Both the position numbers and the translations under genes were made by a program. Below are positions 41,076 to 50,356 of a DNA stretch of 60,894 bases, one piece after another. A model generated the notes under the pieces. The model saw only the letters and a program-made list of their open reading frames with translations. It was not told the origin of the DNA and did no database searches. Each line of letters starts with the position of its first letter. Within the stretch, counting starts at the first letter, position 1. The DNA is from Verrucomicrobiota bacterium. Lineage in GTDB: Bacteria > Verrucomicrobiota > Kiritimatiellia > RFP12 > UBA1067. Location: positions 1-60,894 of the forward strand of contig JAKJGY010000003.1 of assembly GCA_022704145.1 (NCBI GenBank). The letters run 5' to 3'.

Positions 41076-43544
41076 ATGAGCGTGAAGAAGCTGGTGATTG
41101 TGGGCGGTGTCGCAGGCGGCGCGAGCGCCGCAGCGCGGGCGCGGCGGCTCAGCGAGGAGGCGGAGATCGTCCTGCTGGAGCGCGGGCCGGACATCTCGTT
41201 CGCCAACTGCGGGCTGGCGTATCATATCGGCGGCGAGATCGAGGAGCGCCAGCGTCTGCTGGTGACCACGCCGGAGAAGCTGCGTGCCCGCTTCCGCATC
41301 GACGTGCGGACGCGCAGCGAGGTGACCGCCCTGGATCCTGTCGCGAAGGAGGTGGAGGTGCGGTGTCTGGAAAGCGGCAAGCTCTACCGGGAGCGCTATG
41401 ACGCGCTCGTCCTGAGCCCCGGCGCCGAGCCGCTGCGGCCGCCGATCCCCGGTATCGCCAGCGAGCGGATCCTCACGCTGCGCACGCTCGCGGACATGGA
41501 CCGGATCATGGGGGCGCTGGCGGGGCGGGCGCATGTCACCGTGATCGGCGGCGGCTACATCGGGCTTGAGATGGCCGAGGCGCTGCGCCGGCGCGCCCTG
41601 CCGACCGCGCTGGTCGAGCTGGCCCCGCAGGTCATGGGTCCGGCCGACCCGGAGATGGCTGCGGTGCTGCACCAGGAGCTGGCCCTCCATGGGGTCGACC
41701 TGCGCCTCGGCACCTCCGTCACCGCGTTTCGGGAGACGGCCGACGGTGTGGAGGTCACGCTCAGCTCGGGCGACACGCTCGCGACCGGACTCGTCATCCT
41801 CGCGATCGGGGTCAAGCCGGAGACGGCGCTCGCGCGCTCGGCCGGTCTCGCGCTGGGGCCCCGCGGCGGTATCCGGGTCGACGCGCGCATGCGGACGAGC
41901 GACCCCTCCATCTACGCCGTCGGCGACGCGGTGGAGGTGGCCGACTTTGTGACGGGCGAGCCTGCGCTGATCCCGCTGGCGGGCCCTGCCAACCGCCAGG
42001 GGCGCATCGCCGCCGACGTGATCTTCGGGCGCGACGCGCGCTATACGGGCACGCAGGGCACGGCGATCTGCAAGGTGTTCAACCTTGCCGTCGCCATGAC
42101 CGGCCTGAGCGAAAAGGCGGCCCGGCGGGCCAAGGTGCCGTATGAGAAAGTGTACGTCCACCCCGCCAGCCACGCCTCGTACTATCCCGGCGCGGCGCCG
42201 GTCTCCCTGAAGATGCTGTTCGATCCGCAGTCCGGCAAAGTCCTCGGCGCGCAGGCGGTCGGCGCGGACGGCGTGGACAAGCGGATCGACGTGCTGGCGC
42301 TCGCGGTGCGGGCGGGGCTGACGGTGTTCGACCTTGAGCACGCGGAGCTGGCCTACGCGCCCCCGTACGGCTCCGCGCGCGACCCGGTCCATTTCGCCGC
42401 GTTCGCCGCCGCCAACGCCCTGCGCGGCGACGTGCGCCTCTGCCATGTGCAGGACGTGCTCAACCCGCAGGCCGAGCAGCGGCTGCTCGATGTCAGCACG
42501 CCCGAAGAGTGTGCCGCGGGCACCATCCCCGGCGCGAAGAACATCCCGCTGGACGAGCTTCGCAAGCGCTTGGGCGAACTGCCGCAAGAGCGGGAGTATC
42601 TGGTCTTCTGCCGCGTCGGGTTGCGCGGGTACCTCGCCTGCCGCATCCTGTCGCAGAACGGCTACCGGTGCCGCAACCTCAGCGGGGGGTACGTCACCTA
42701 CCAGCGTACTGTCGGCACGCCTTCCGCCGAGCGGCCCGCGCAGCGCAGGCCCGAGGGGGATGCGGACGAGCAGACCGCGCGTCCCGCCGACAAGGCTGCG
42801 GCCGTGAAGGCGGCGGTGACGCTGAACGCCTGCGGCCTGCAGTGTCCGGGGCCGATCCTCCAGCTCAAGGCGGCCATCGAGGGCGTCGCCGTCGGCGAGG
42901 CGGTGGCGATCACGGCCTCCGACCCCGGCTTCGTGGCGGACGCGCCCGCGTGGTGCCGCACCACCGGCCACGAGCTGGTCGGCATCGAGCCGGCCGGCCC
43001 CGGCGAGTACCGCGCCACCGTGGTCAGGCGCGCCGCCCCGGCCGTCAGCGGGGGCGCGCCGCAGGCGGGGGCGCGCGCGATGACCAACGTCGTGTTCAGC
43101 GCCGACTTCGACAAGGCCATGGCCGCCTTCATCATCGCCAACGGCGCGGCCGCGGCCGGGTATGAGGTGACGCTTTTCTTCACCTTCTGGGGTCTCAACA
43201 TCTTGCGCAAACCGGCCCCTGTGGCGGTGCGCAAGAACCTCATCGAGCGCATGTTCGGCTGGATGATGCCCAGGGGCGCCGAACATCTGGCGCTCTCCCA
43301 GATGAACATGGGCGGCGCCGGCCTGGCCATGATCAAGGGCATCATGCGGCACAAGCACGTCATGACGCTCAGCGAGCTGATCCAGCAGGCCCGGCGCAGC
43401 GGCGTGCGGCTGGTCGCCTGCACCATGAGCATGGACCTCATGGGGATCAAGAAGGAGGAGCTGATCGAGGGTGTCGAGGAAGGCGGGGTGGCCCTCTATG
43501 TCGACCACCTGAGCCGCTCCTCGTCGGGCCTGTTCATCGCCTGA
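41076..43544 (+). CDS. CoA-disulfide-reductase-like / rhodanese / TusA / DsrE fusion protein
   Basis: An 822-residue cytoplasmic fusion. Domain 1 (about 1-445) is an FAD/NAD(P)H pyridine-nucleotide disulfide oxidoreductase of the CoA-disulfide reductase type, with VIVGGVAGGASAAARARRL, redox cysteine C45 in FANCGLAYH and VIGGGYIGLEMAEAL. Domain 2 (about 450-545) is a rhodanese with C512 in VFCRVGLRGY. Domain 3 (about 575-650) is a TusA sulfur carrier with C590 in CGLQCPGP. Domain 4 (about 670-822) is DsrE/DsrF-like with a conserved cysteine in LVACTMSMDLMG. Together it would reduce per- or polysulfides and relay sulfane sulfur. AAGGGG precedes ATG 41076. Confidence 0.92.
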   Translation: MSVKKLVIVGGVAGGASAAARARRLSEEAEIVLLERGPDISFANCGLAYHIGGEIEERQRLLVTTPEKLRARFRIDVRTRSEVTALDPVAKEVEVRCLESGKLYRERYDALVLSPGAEPLRPPIPGIASERILTLRTLADMDRIMGALAGRAHVTVIGGGYIGLEMAEALRRRALPTALVELAPQVMGPADPEMAAVLHQELALHGVDLRLGTSVTAFRETADGVEVTLSSGDTLATGLVILAIGVKPETALARSAGLALGPRGGIRVDARMRTSDPSIYAVGDAVEVADFVTGEPALIPLAGPANRQGRIAADVIFGRDARYTGTQGTAICKVFNLAVAMTGLSEKAARRAKVPYEKVYVHPASHASYYPGAAPVSLKMLFDPQSGKVLGAQAVGADGVDKRIDVLALAVRAGLTVFDLEHAELAYAPPYGSARDPVHFAAFAAANALRGDVRLCHVQDVLNPQAEQRLLDVSTPEECAAGTIPGAKNIPLDELRKRLGELPQEREYLVFCRVGLRGYLACRILSQNGYRCRNLSGGYVTYQRTVGTPSAERPAQRRPEGDADEQTARPADKAAAVKAAVTLNACGLQCPGPILQLKAAIEGVAVGEAVAITASDPGFVADAPAWCRTTGHELVGIEPAGPGEYRATVVRRAAPAVSGGAPQAGARAMTNVVFSADFDKAMAAFIIANGAAAAGYEVTLFFTFWGLNILRKPAPVAVRKNLIERMFGWMMPRGAEHLALSQMNMGGAGLAMIKGIMRHKHVMTLSELIQQARRSGVRLVACTMSMDLMGIKKEELIEGVEEGGVALYVDHLSRSSSGLFIA

Positions 43545-43668
43545 GCCGTAGCCCGGCGCGCGCCGCCGTCAGGAATCCGCTGGACGGCCCGGCGCGCGAC
43601 AGTGTACCCTTGCCTCGTCCTGTACGTTTCCGTCACGGAAGGCGTTTTCGGGACGAGGGGAGGGGGCT

Positions 43669-46600
43669 ATGCGGAGTTGGTTTTCGCTCGGGGTGGCGGC
43701 GGTGGCGGTCGGTTTCGGCTGGGGCGAGGCGCGGGCGTTCAACGTGCCGTCGGACCGTCAGGACGGGGTGACCCTGCGGATCGAGGGGTTCGCCGAGGAG
43801 AAGTCCGAGGACGGCGAGCGCTGGATGGGCGTGAAAGTGCCGGCCGAGCGTCCGCTGGCGTTCACCGTGACCTTGAAGAACGAGCGGCAGCAGCCGGTCG
43901 CGGGCGCCGTGAGCCTCTGGCTGAACGACGACTGGGAGCTGCTCACGACCAACACGGTGGCGGTGCGTGCCGAGCCCGGCGCCACGGTCACGCTCGCCTG
44001 CCAGGCGGCGGCCCGGCCTTCGGTTCTGGCGGCGCTCTACCCGCTGCATGCGCGCTTCGCGTTCGAGGCCGAGGGCCGGAAGGTCGATCTGCACCCGGTG
44101 GCGATCTTCGAGGCGGTCCTGCCGCCTTCCCCCAAGGGCGCGGCCGCGCAGCGGGTGCTGGCGCCCGGCGACGGCGTGACCCGTCTCGACAGCGGCGCGG
44201 ACCGTCGCGTCTTCCTGCGCCAGGGCACGGCCTTGCGCGAGCTGGGCCTCAACTACTCGGGCTCGGACAAGGACAGCGGCGCCGGCGTCCACCGCGAGAC
44301 GGCCACGCGCGGCGGCGTGCAGCGCGCGGGCTTCGGGATCCACCCGCCGTACCGCGGCGGGGCTGGCGCGACCTGGAGCGACTATACGCTGGCGCTGCCC
44401 GCCGGGAAGCCTGCGGCCCTGCGTTTCTTCACCGCGCTGCGCGACCACAGCGCGACCGAGCCTGCCAGCGACGGCACCGAGTTCAAGGTGGTCGTGGTGG
44501 ACGAGGCGTTCGTTGAGCGGGAGCTGTTCTCGCGCTTCAGCGACAGCAAGGTCTGGGAGCCCGCCACGGTCGATCTGGGCGCGTACGCGGGTCAGCGCGT
44601 CACCCTGCGCCTCTGGACCGGGCCGGGGCCCAAAGGGAACACCGTCTGCGACCAGTGCTACTGGGGCGACCCGGTGGTCGCGGTCGGGGAGCTGCCCGCG
44701 CCGCCCTCCGAGGCGGAGTGGCGGGCGCGTGAGGACGAGGCGCGCGCGCTCGCGCTGCAGGCGCTGGCCCGCAAGCCCCGCGCCGGCACGGGGGCGTTCC
44801 GCCTCGATGTGCGCGGCGAGACTTTCGGCGCGGCAGTGGCGCTCGGGCGTCAGGGCCTGACGGACGCCGTGACCGTCTTCACCGACGGCACGCGCGCTCT
44901 CGTCTATCGCGGGTTCGGGTGTGAGATCGACCGCGCGGCCGCCGGCGGCGTGGAGAACGGCCTGCCCGTGCTGCGCGTGACGGTCGGCCGCGACGGCGCC
45001 GTGTGGACGGTGTCGCATGAGATCGCGCGGACAAGTGCGGACGGTCAGGCGCAGAGGGTCGTTGCGCGGGCGAGGCTCTGGGCTGAGGAGGGCGCGCTGC
45101 GCGTGGCCTGGGACATGCCCGGCGTCACGCGCGACGCGCGCGGCTCGCCCCGCTTCACCCGGCTGGCCCTCGGGGCTGGCGCCGAGCCGGTCTGGCGCGC
45201 CTATGCGGGCTTCGGCAACGTGGTCGAGAATCCCGGCGCGTTCGACCTGACGGGCGGCGGCTTCACGCTCAGCACGCGCCATGTCGGCGCGGATTACCCG
45301 TGCGGCCTGAGCCTGGTCCAGGCGTGCGACGTCTTCCCGAACCGGCTGACCTATGCGCCCGGCACGCGCCTTTTCGCTCTGGAGACCGCGCATGACGCGA
45401 GCTTCTATCTGATCCCCTCCGCTCAAGGCGCGTTCGCCGCGGCGCGCGCCTACCGCGACGTGTGCGGCTTCCGTAAGGGGCGCGGCGTCGACGCGGTCCT
45501 CGGCCGTATGTGCATCGACCAGTGGGGCGGCGACTATCTTGAGGCGGCCAAGGGCCTGGAGGAGGCCGCCCGGTACGGCCTGAACCACGCGGTCTTCGTC
45601 AAGCATGTGTGGCAACGCTGGGGCTACGACTACCGCCTGCCGGAGATCTATCCCCCGGCCGGCGGCCTTGAGCCGTTCCTCGCCCTGCGCCAGGCGGCGG
45701 AGCGCGCGGGCATGCTCTTCTGCCCGCACGACAACTATATCGACTTCTACCCCGACGCCGAGGGCTACAGCTACGACCAGATCGTCTTCCGCGAGGACGG
45801 CCAGCCGATGAAGGCCTGGTTCAACAAGGGCCGGCGCGCCCAGAGCTACCGCTGGCTGCCTCACGGTTTCCGCCCGTGGCTGGAGCCCAACATGGCTCTG
45901 ATGCGCGACGGGTTCCGTCCGGACAGCCTGTTCATCGACGTCTTCACCGCGATCGCGCCGTTCGACTACTACGACCGCGCAGGCGCCTTCTATCCCCGCA
46001 CGCGCACCGCGCAGGAGTGGGCCGCCGCCTTCGACACCTGCCGTGCGATCCTCAAGAAGGGCGCGCCCATGGTGAGCGAGGCGGGCACCGACGCCCTGAT
46101 CGGCTCGCTCGATGCCGGACAGGCCGACCACTTCCCCGCGACACGCCTCTTCCGCGCGTTCGAGGACGCCGACCGCACGCCGTGGCACGACATGGCCACG
46201 CACGGCAAGATGGTGCTCTTCGCGGGCGGCCTCGGCCCGCGCTACAGCGCGCTCGACTGGGAGAAGGAGAACCGCCCCGAGCACGGCTACGGCAGCGACG
46301 ACTACCTCTCCAACACCGTCCTGGGCGGCCGTAACCCGATGTGCGACGGGCCGTTCTCGCGCCGCACGGTCATGACCTACTGGCTCCTGCACGATGTCTG
46401 CGACGCGTTGGCGCGCGCGGACTTCGAGTCCCACGCGTTCGGCCCGACTGTCCGCCAGCAGCACACCACCTTCAGCGCGGGCGGCCAGGTTTGGGCCAAT
46501 CGCGGCACCAACTCGCTGTGGGCTGTGCCGTGCGGCCGCACGCTGCCGCCTTTCGGCTTCTACGCCGAGACGCCGCGCGCCCAGGCGGGCGTGGTGCTGA

Positions 46601-47412
46601 TCGACGGCCAGCGCGCCGGCTTCGCGCAAGCGCGCGACGTATTCTTCGCCGACGCGCGGCCGGTCCACCAGCCGCTGCGGCGCATGCCGGTCGCGTCGTC
46701 CGTGACGGGCGGCACCTACCTCGGCGGCGGCGTCTTCGACGTGACCTTCGACTGGAGCGTGCTGAACCCGTCCTTCACGGGCTACGTGCCGTTCGTCCAT
46801 ATCTGTAGCGACGCCGTGAAGGGCGGCGAGAAGATCGCGTTTCAGGCGGACCTGCCCTTCGACCGCGCGCTGCTCGGACGGGCCGGCGCCTTTCAGGCCG
46901 TCGCGCGTATCGCGATTCCCGCGCATCTCCCTGCGGGCGACTACCGCATCCTCTACGGCCTCTACCGGCCGGGCCAGGGCGACCGCCTGCCGATCCTCGG
47001 CAAGAGCGACGGCGGACAGCGCGTGACGGGCGGCGTGATGCGCGTGGCCAAGGACGGCGCGCGCTTCACCGAAGGCGCCTTCCTGGTCGAGGCCTCCGCC
47101 CAGGACGCCCGCGCCCAAGGCCTCAACGTGGATAAGCGGCCGCTTGATTTCGGCCCGCTCGTCACCGACGGCGCCTTCCGACTGCTCCACGCCGGACGGT
47201 CCTCCTGGACGCTGATCCCGCTGCCCGGCAGCGAGTCGTTCCAGGCCGAACTCCGGCTTGAGGCGCTCGGCGCGCGCGGCCGGACCGTCAAGGACGTGGT
47301 GCGGCTCGAGCCGCTGCACGACGCGGCCGCCAACCCGCGCTTCCGCCAGGAGGGCGACAGCCTGCACCTCACCTGCGACGGTCAGTCGTTCGCCTACCGG
47401 ATCGAGTTCTAA
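43669..47412 (+). CDS. Very large exported glycoside-hydrolase-like protein
   Basis: A 1247-residue protein with a signal peptide (residues 1-23, ending GEARA). N-terminal beta domains (about 25-370) precede a galactose-mutarotase-like region and a TIM-barrel-like segment at about 600-920 (GLNHAVFVKHVWQRWGYDYRLPEIYPP, quoted in part; GMLFCPHDNYIDFYPDAEGY; FRPDSLFIDVFTAIAPFDYYD; MVSEAGTDALIG). The layout resembles DUF5696/GH101-like proteins. Candidate acids are D in LFIDVF and E in VSEAG, but this is a guess. C-terminal beta domains end the chain. GGGAGGGGG precedes the ATG. A flippase-like membrane protein follows after 14 nt. Confidence 0.7.
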   Translation: MRSWFSLGVAAVAVGFGWGEARAFNVPSDRQDGVTLRIEGFAEEKSEDGERWMGVKVPAERPLAFTVTLKNERQQPVAGAVSLWLNDDWELLTTNTVAVRAEPGATVTLACQAAARPSVLAALYPLHARFAFEAEGRKVDLHPVAIFEAVLPPSPKGAAAQRVLAPGDGVTRLDSGADRRVFLRQGTALRELGLNYSGSDKDSGAGVHRETATRGGVQRAGFGIHPPYRGGAGATWSDYTLALPAGKPAALRFFTALRDHSATEPASDGTEFKVVVVDEAFVERELFSRFSDSKVWEPATVDLGAYAGQRVTLRLWTGPGPKGNTVCDQCYWGDPVVAVGELPAPPSEAEWRAREDEARALALQALARKPRAGTGAFRLDVRGETFGAAVALGRQGLTDAVTVFTDGTRALVYRGFGCEIDRAAAGGVENGLPVLRVTVGRDGAVWTVSHEIARTSADGQAQRVVARARLWAEEGALRVAWDMPGVTRDARGSPRFTRLALGAGAEPVWRAYAGFGNVVENPGAFDLTGGGFTLSTRHVGADYPCGLSLVQACDVFPNRLTYAPGTRLFALETAHDASFYLIPSAQGAFAAARAYRDVCGFRKGRGVDAVLGRMCIDQWGGDYLEAAKGLEEAARYGLNHAVFVKHVWQRWGYDYRLPEIYPPAGGLEPFLALRQAAERAGMLFCPHDNYIDFYPDAEGYSYDQIVFREDGQPMKAWFNKGRRAQSYRWLPHGFRPWLEPNMALMRDGFRPDSLFIDVFTAIAPFDYYDRAGAFYPRTRTAQEWAAAFDTCRAILKKGAPMVSEAGTDALIGSLDAGQADHFPATRLFRAFEDADRTPWHDMATHGKMVLFAGGLGPRYSALDWEKENRPEHGYGSDDYLSNTVLGGRNPMCDGPFSRRTVMTYWLLHDVCDALARADFESHAFGPTVRQQHTTFSAGGQVWANRGTNSLWAVPCGRTLPPFGFYAETPRAQAGVVLIDGQRAGFAQARDVFFADARPVHQPLRRMPVASSVTGGTYLGGGVFDVTFDWSVLNPSFTGYVPFVHICSDAVKGGEKIAFQADLPFDRALLGRAGAFQAVARIAIPAHLPAGDYRILYGLYRPGQGDRLPILGKSDGGQRVTGGVMRVAKDGARFTEGAFLVEASAQDARAQGLNVDKRPLDFGPLVTDGAFRLLHAGRSSWTLIPLPGSESFQAELRLEALGARGRTVKDVVRLEPLHDAAANPRFRQEGDSLHLTCDGQSFAYRIEF

Positions 47413-47426
47413 CGCGGGAGCATAAG

Positions 47427-48380
47427 ATGACACCGTCCCTCCGGCGGGCGCTCGGGCTGGCGCTCAAGGCGGCCGTCACCGCCGCGCTGCTCACGCTGGC
47501 GCTGCGGGCCGTCGAGCCCGACGCTGTGCTGGCGCGCGTGCGCGCGGCCGACCCGCTCCTGCTGGCCGGTTCGGCGCTGCTGCTGATCATGGGCGGTTTC
47601 GCAGGCGCGGCCTCGTGGTTCTTCGTGCTGCGGACGCGCCTGTCCGCGCTCGGTTACGGCGAGGTGGCGGCCTGGCATTGGAGCGGGATGTTCTTCAATA
47701 TCTTCCTGCCCTCCAACACCGGGGGCGATGTGGTCAAGGGGTATATCGCCGCGCGCGCCCAGGGCCAGGCCGCGTTTGTCGTGGGCAGCCTGCTGCTGGA
47801 CCGCCTCCTCAACCTCGGCGCGCTGTGCGCCATCGGCGGCTGCGCCTGGCTCGCGCGCCATGCCCGGCCGCTCTGGGCCGTCGCCTTCCTGCTCCTCGTC
47901 CTGCTCGCCCTGTTGGCGGCCTCGGCCGTCGCACGCGCGCACGCGTCCGCAGCCGTCCGCGCGCCGCGCCCGGGGTGGGCGGGTCGCCTCGACGCCCTGC
48001 TCGCGCCTGCCCTCACGCTCTTCGCCGCGCCGCGCCGCGCCGCGCCGGCCCTGCTGGCGGCCTTGGCCTCCCAGCTCTGCAAGACGCTGAACAACGCCTT
48101 CCTGATCGCCGGCCTCGGGCTGGCGGTGCCGTTGGCCGACATGGCCTACCTGATCCCGCTTTTCGGTGTGGTCTCGGCGCTGCCGGTTACGGTCGGCGGC
48201 CTCGGGCTGCGCGAGCTGGTGGCGCGGGGCGTGGCCGGCCCGCTGGCCCTGGAGGGAACCGACCTGGTGTCGCTGAGTCTCGCGGGCCACCTGATGGTCG
48301 TGGGGGTCAACCTGCTCGGCGCGCTCCCGTTCCTCCTGGGCGGCGGCCGTCGGCCGCGCGACGGACGCGCCTCCGGGTGA
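47427..48380 (+). CDS. Lysylphosphatidylglycerol-synthase-TM/UPF0104-type membrane protein
   Basis: A 317-residue integral membrane protein with about eight hydrophobic helices. It has the family blocks WSGMFFNIFLPSNTGGDVVKGY (quoted in full, 22 residues broken here: WSGMFFNIFLP / SNTGGDVVKGY) and LPVTVGGLGLRE, typical of the transmembrane domain of MprF-like and AglD-like proteins. Stand-alone members are often tied to lipid or glycolipid translocation. No catalytic LPG synthase domain is attached. It is preceded by GGGAG and lies 14 nt after the large hydrolase gene, suggesting co-transcription. Confidence 0.82.
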   Translation: MTPSLRRALGLALKAAVTAALLTLALRAVEPDAVLARVRAADPLLLAGSALLLIMGGFAGAASWFFVLRTRLSALGYGEVAAWHWSGMFFNIFLPSNTGGDVVKGYIAARAQGQAAFVVGSLLLDRLLNLGALCAIGGCAWLARHARPLWAVAFLLLVLLALLAASAVARAHASAAVRAPRPGWAGRLDALLAPALTLFAAPRRAAPALLAALASQLCKTLNNAFLIAGLGLAVPLADMAYLIPLFGVVSALPVTVGGLGLRELVARGVAGPLALEGTDLVSLSLAGHLMVVGVNLLGALPFLLGGGRRPRDGRASG

Positions 48381-48419
48381 GGGGCCGCGTGTCGCGCAGG
48401 CTCCACGGCGGGTTCCCGG

Positions 48420-48449
48420 TTGCATTCGTGTGCGGGTCTGTGGCACGAT
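48420..48449 (+). promoter_or_regulatory. Possible promoter of the SGNH hydrolase gene
   Basis: TTGCAT (48420-48425) and CACGAT (48444-48449) are 18 nt apart, and the ATG at 48457 follows 7 nt later with no ribosome site, as in the other predicted leaderless genes. The boxes are weak. Confidence 0.35.
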
Positions 48450-48456
48450 TACCGAC

Positions 48457-49740
48457 ATGAAACAGACGCTCTTCCTTGTGGCGGCGGCCTGCGCGCTCTC
48501 GACGGCGGCAGCGGAACAGGTGCGGTTGGCCGGTGACTGGCAGCTTCAGGTCGGCGCGCAGACGCTCACCGTGGACGGCCCCGAGACGGTCGAGGTCAAG
48601 GACGAGCGGCTGGACCGCCTGCCGCCCTACAACGCCAAGGCCGCGCAGTACGCGCGCGGGGCCAAGCTGGCGGGCGTGCGCGCGCAGGAGTGTACGGCGC
48701 GCCATGCGCTCGACCCCGCTTCGCTGGTGCTGCGCGCCAGCCCCGGCGCCGCGCCGCTCGTGCGCGGCACCGACTACGAGGCGGAGCTGACGTGGGGGTG
48801 CGTCGGCCGGCTCGAAGGCGGGGCGATCCCCGCGGACGGCGCCGTCTACGCCTCCTACGCCTACGGCACCCTGCGGCTTGACAGCGTCGTGCGGACGGCC
48901 GCCGGAACGGTCGCGGTACGCAAGGGCCAGCCGCATGTGGCCAACCCCGAGCCGCCCGCCCTCGGCCCGGGCGAGACGCGCCTCGCGAACGTCTGGGTGA
49001 CGCCGCGCCTCGCCCGCCTCACCGACGCCCAGCTCTTTCCTGTGCTCGAGGCGGCCTATCCTGAGCCGCCGCAGGCCTCGCCCACGCCCGCCGAGACCTT
49101 CCTGCCCAAGACGCTGGCCAAGCTCAGGGCGGGCGGTGCGGTGCGTGTGCTCGCCTGGGGCGACAGCGTGACCCACGGCGGCTATCTGCCCGGTCCGGAG
49201 ACCCACCGCTGGCAGGAGCAGTTCGTGCGCAGGCTGCGCGCGCGCTTCCCGCAGGCGCGCATCGAGCTGGTCACCGAGGCGTGGGGCGGCCGCAACACCG
49301 ACAGCTATTTCAAGGAACCTCCGGGCAGCGAGCACAACTACCAGGAGAAAGTCCTCGCCGTGCGGCCCGACCTCGTGGTCTCGGAGTTCGTCAACGACGC
49401 CGGCCTGAACCAGCAGGGCGTCAACCAGCGTTACGGCCGCATCCGCGACGACTTCAGGGCCATCGGCGCGGAGTGGGTCATCCTCACGCCGCACTACGTC
49501 CGGCCGGACTGGATGGGGCTCACGTCCGAGAAGGAGATCGATGACGACCCGCGCCCCTATGTGAAGGCCTTGCGCGTGTTCGCCGCCGAGAACCGCCTGG
49601 CGCTGGCCGACGCCTCCTTGCGCTACGGCAGGCTGTGGCGCCAGGGCCTGCCCTACTCCACGCTCATGATGAACAGCATCAACCATCCCAACCCCTACGG
49701 GATGAGCCTGTTCGCCGACGCCCTGATGGCGCTGTTCTGA
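48457..49740 (+). CDS. Exported SGNH/GDSL-type hydrolase
   Basis: A 427-residue protein with signal peptide (MKQTLFLVAAACALSTAAA). An N-terminal beta-rich region of about 190 residues precedes the SGNH esterase domain: block I AWGDSVTHGG with S237, block II-like GGRNTDSY, block III EFVNDAG with the oxyanion Asn, and block V INHPNPYG with H410. The usual Asp three residues before the histidine is a serine here, so the triad may be a dyad or use another acid. It is likely a carbohydrate esterase (deacetylase) acting with the lyases nearby. Confidence 0.83.
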   Translation: MKQTLFLVAAACALSTAAAEQVRLAGDWQLQVGAQTLTVDGPETVEVKDERLDRLPPYNAKAAQYARGAKLAGVRAQECTARHALDPASLVLRASPGAAPLVRGTDYEAELTWGCVGRLEGGAIPADGAVYASYAYGTLRLDSVVRTAAGTVAVRKGQPHVANPEPPALGPGETRLANVWVTPRLARLTDAQLFPVLEAAYPEPPQASPTPAETFLPKTLAKLRAGGAVRVLAWGDSVTHGGYLPGPETHRWQEQFVRRLRARFPQARIELVTEAWGGRNTDSYFKEPPGSEHNYQEKVLAVRPDLVVSEFVNDAGLNQQGVNQRYGRIRDDFRAIGAEWVILTPHYVRPDWMGLTSEKEIDDDPRPYVKALRVFAAENRLALADASLRYGRLWRQGLPYSTLMMNSINHPNPYGMSLFADALMALF

Positions 49741-49899
49741 GCGTCTCGGGGGAGGCGCCTACGGTGGCTGTCGGGGCCTTGAATGTCCTGGTTGAGACGA
49801 ACGGCATCAGCGACCTGGAAGCCCTGTCGCGTATTGATGACTGGAAGGACGCGCACCTGTACGGGTAAAGTCAGAATCGCGCCTCCCGGCCCTTTCCCC

Positions 49900-49926
49900 A
49901 TTCGCGTCCATTCGCGTGATTCGCGG
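49900..49926 (+). repeat. TTCGCG-type tandem repeat
   Basis: ATTCGCGTCC, ATTCGCGTG and ATTCGCGG follow one another. It lies in the 211-nt gap between the SGNH gene and the accessory island and resembles in design the CCGCAAAGA repeats (short iterated words). It marks the left border of the less GC-rich region. The rest of 49741-49951 shows no convincing gene. Confidence 0.5.
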
Positions 49927-49951
49927 TCAGAAACCCGGTCCGCACCGCACG

Positions 49952-50272
49952 TCACACATAGCGGCTGCTGATTTCGGAGACACTGGAACAGCCGACCTCA
50001 TGGACGACCAGCTTGCCGCCCTCCTTGAAAACGATCAGCCGCCCGTTCGCGTGCTTGAACCGTCCGACGGTGCTCCTGTGCAGGCGCTCGATCTCCTGAC
50101 CGCTCTCGGCGCTCACAAGCACATACCGGTCGCCGTCCTCAAACACGAGAAAATGCTCGCCAAAACCGCACAACTCGCCAAAACTGCTGGCGTAAAGTCC
50201 GTTGACCTCTTGGCTGCCCTCGTCAAACACCGTGTACTTGTTACCGTCAAACGAAACGTCCGATATGATCAT
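49952..50272 (-). CDS. Small protein of unknown function
   Basis: A 106-residue, acidic, beta-rich protein (MIISDVSFDGNKYTVFDEGS, VFEDGDRYVLVSAESGQEI, LIVFKEGGKLVVHEVG). Three segments look like successive beta hairpins, possibly repeats. I recognise no family. I chose the ATG at 50272 (GGAG about 10 nt upstream); the frame could open at 50302. It is the last gene of the minus-strand accessory cluster, 85 nt after the glycosylase-fold gene. Confidence 0.5.
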   Translation of the reverse strand: MIISDVSFDGNKYTVFDEGSQEVNGLYASSFGELCGFGEHFLVFEDGDRYVLVSAESGQEIERLHRSTVGRFKHANGRLIVFKEGGKLVVHEVGCSSVSEISSRYV

Positions 50273-50356
50273 GGCTGTGGCTCCTGTTGTTGCCGCATTC
50301 ACTTACTGAGACCGCCAACCCTGCGGTGCGGCTGACGGCGTGCGATTATGCAATCC

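Noticed and set aside
41028..43508. Minus-strand open frame of 826 codons opposite the sulfur fusion
   Set aside because: All four catalytic domains are on the plus strand; the antisense frame has no motif.
43633..47433. Very long minus-strand open frame (1266 codons) opposite the large hydrolase gene
   Set aside because: It has no recognisable motif, is His/Arg/Val-rich as expected from reading GC-rich codons backwards, and lies exactly opposite a gene with a signal peptide and domain-like sequence.
49770..49868. Short C-terminus-like sequence (LVETNGISDLEALSRIDDWK) after the SGNH gene
   Set aside because: It looks a little like a gene remnant, but it is short, has no start or ribosome site and no recognisable homology, so it was not called a pseudogene.
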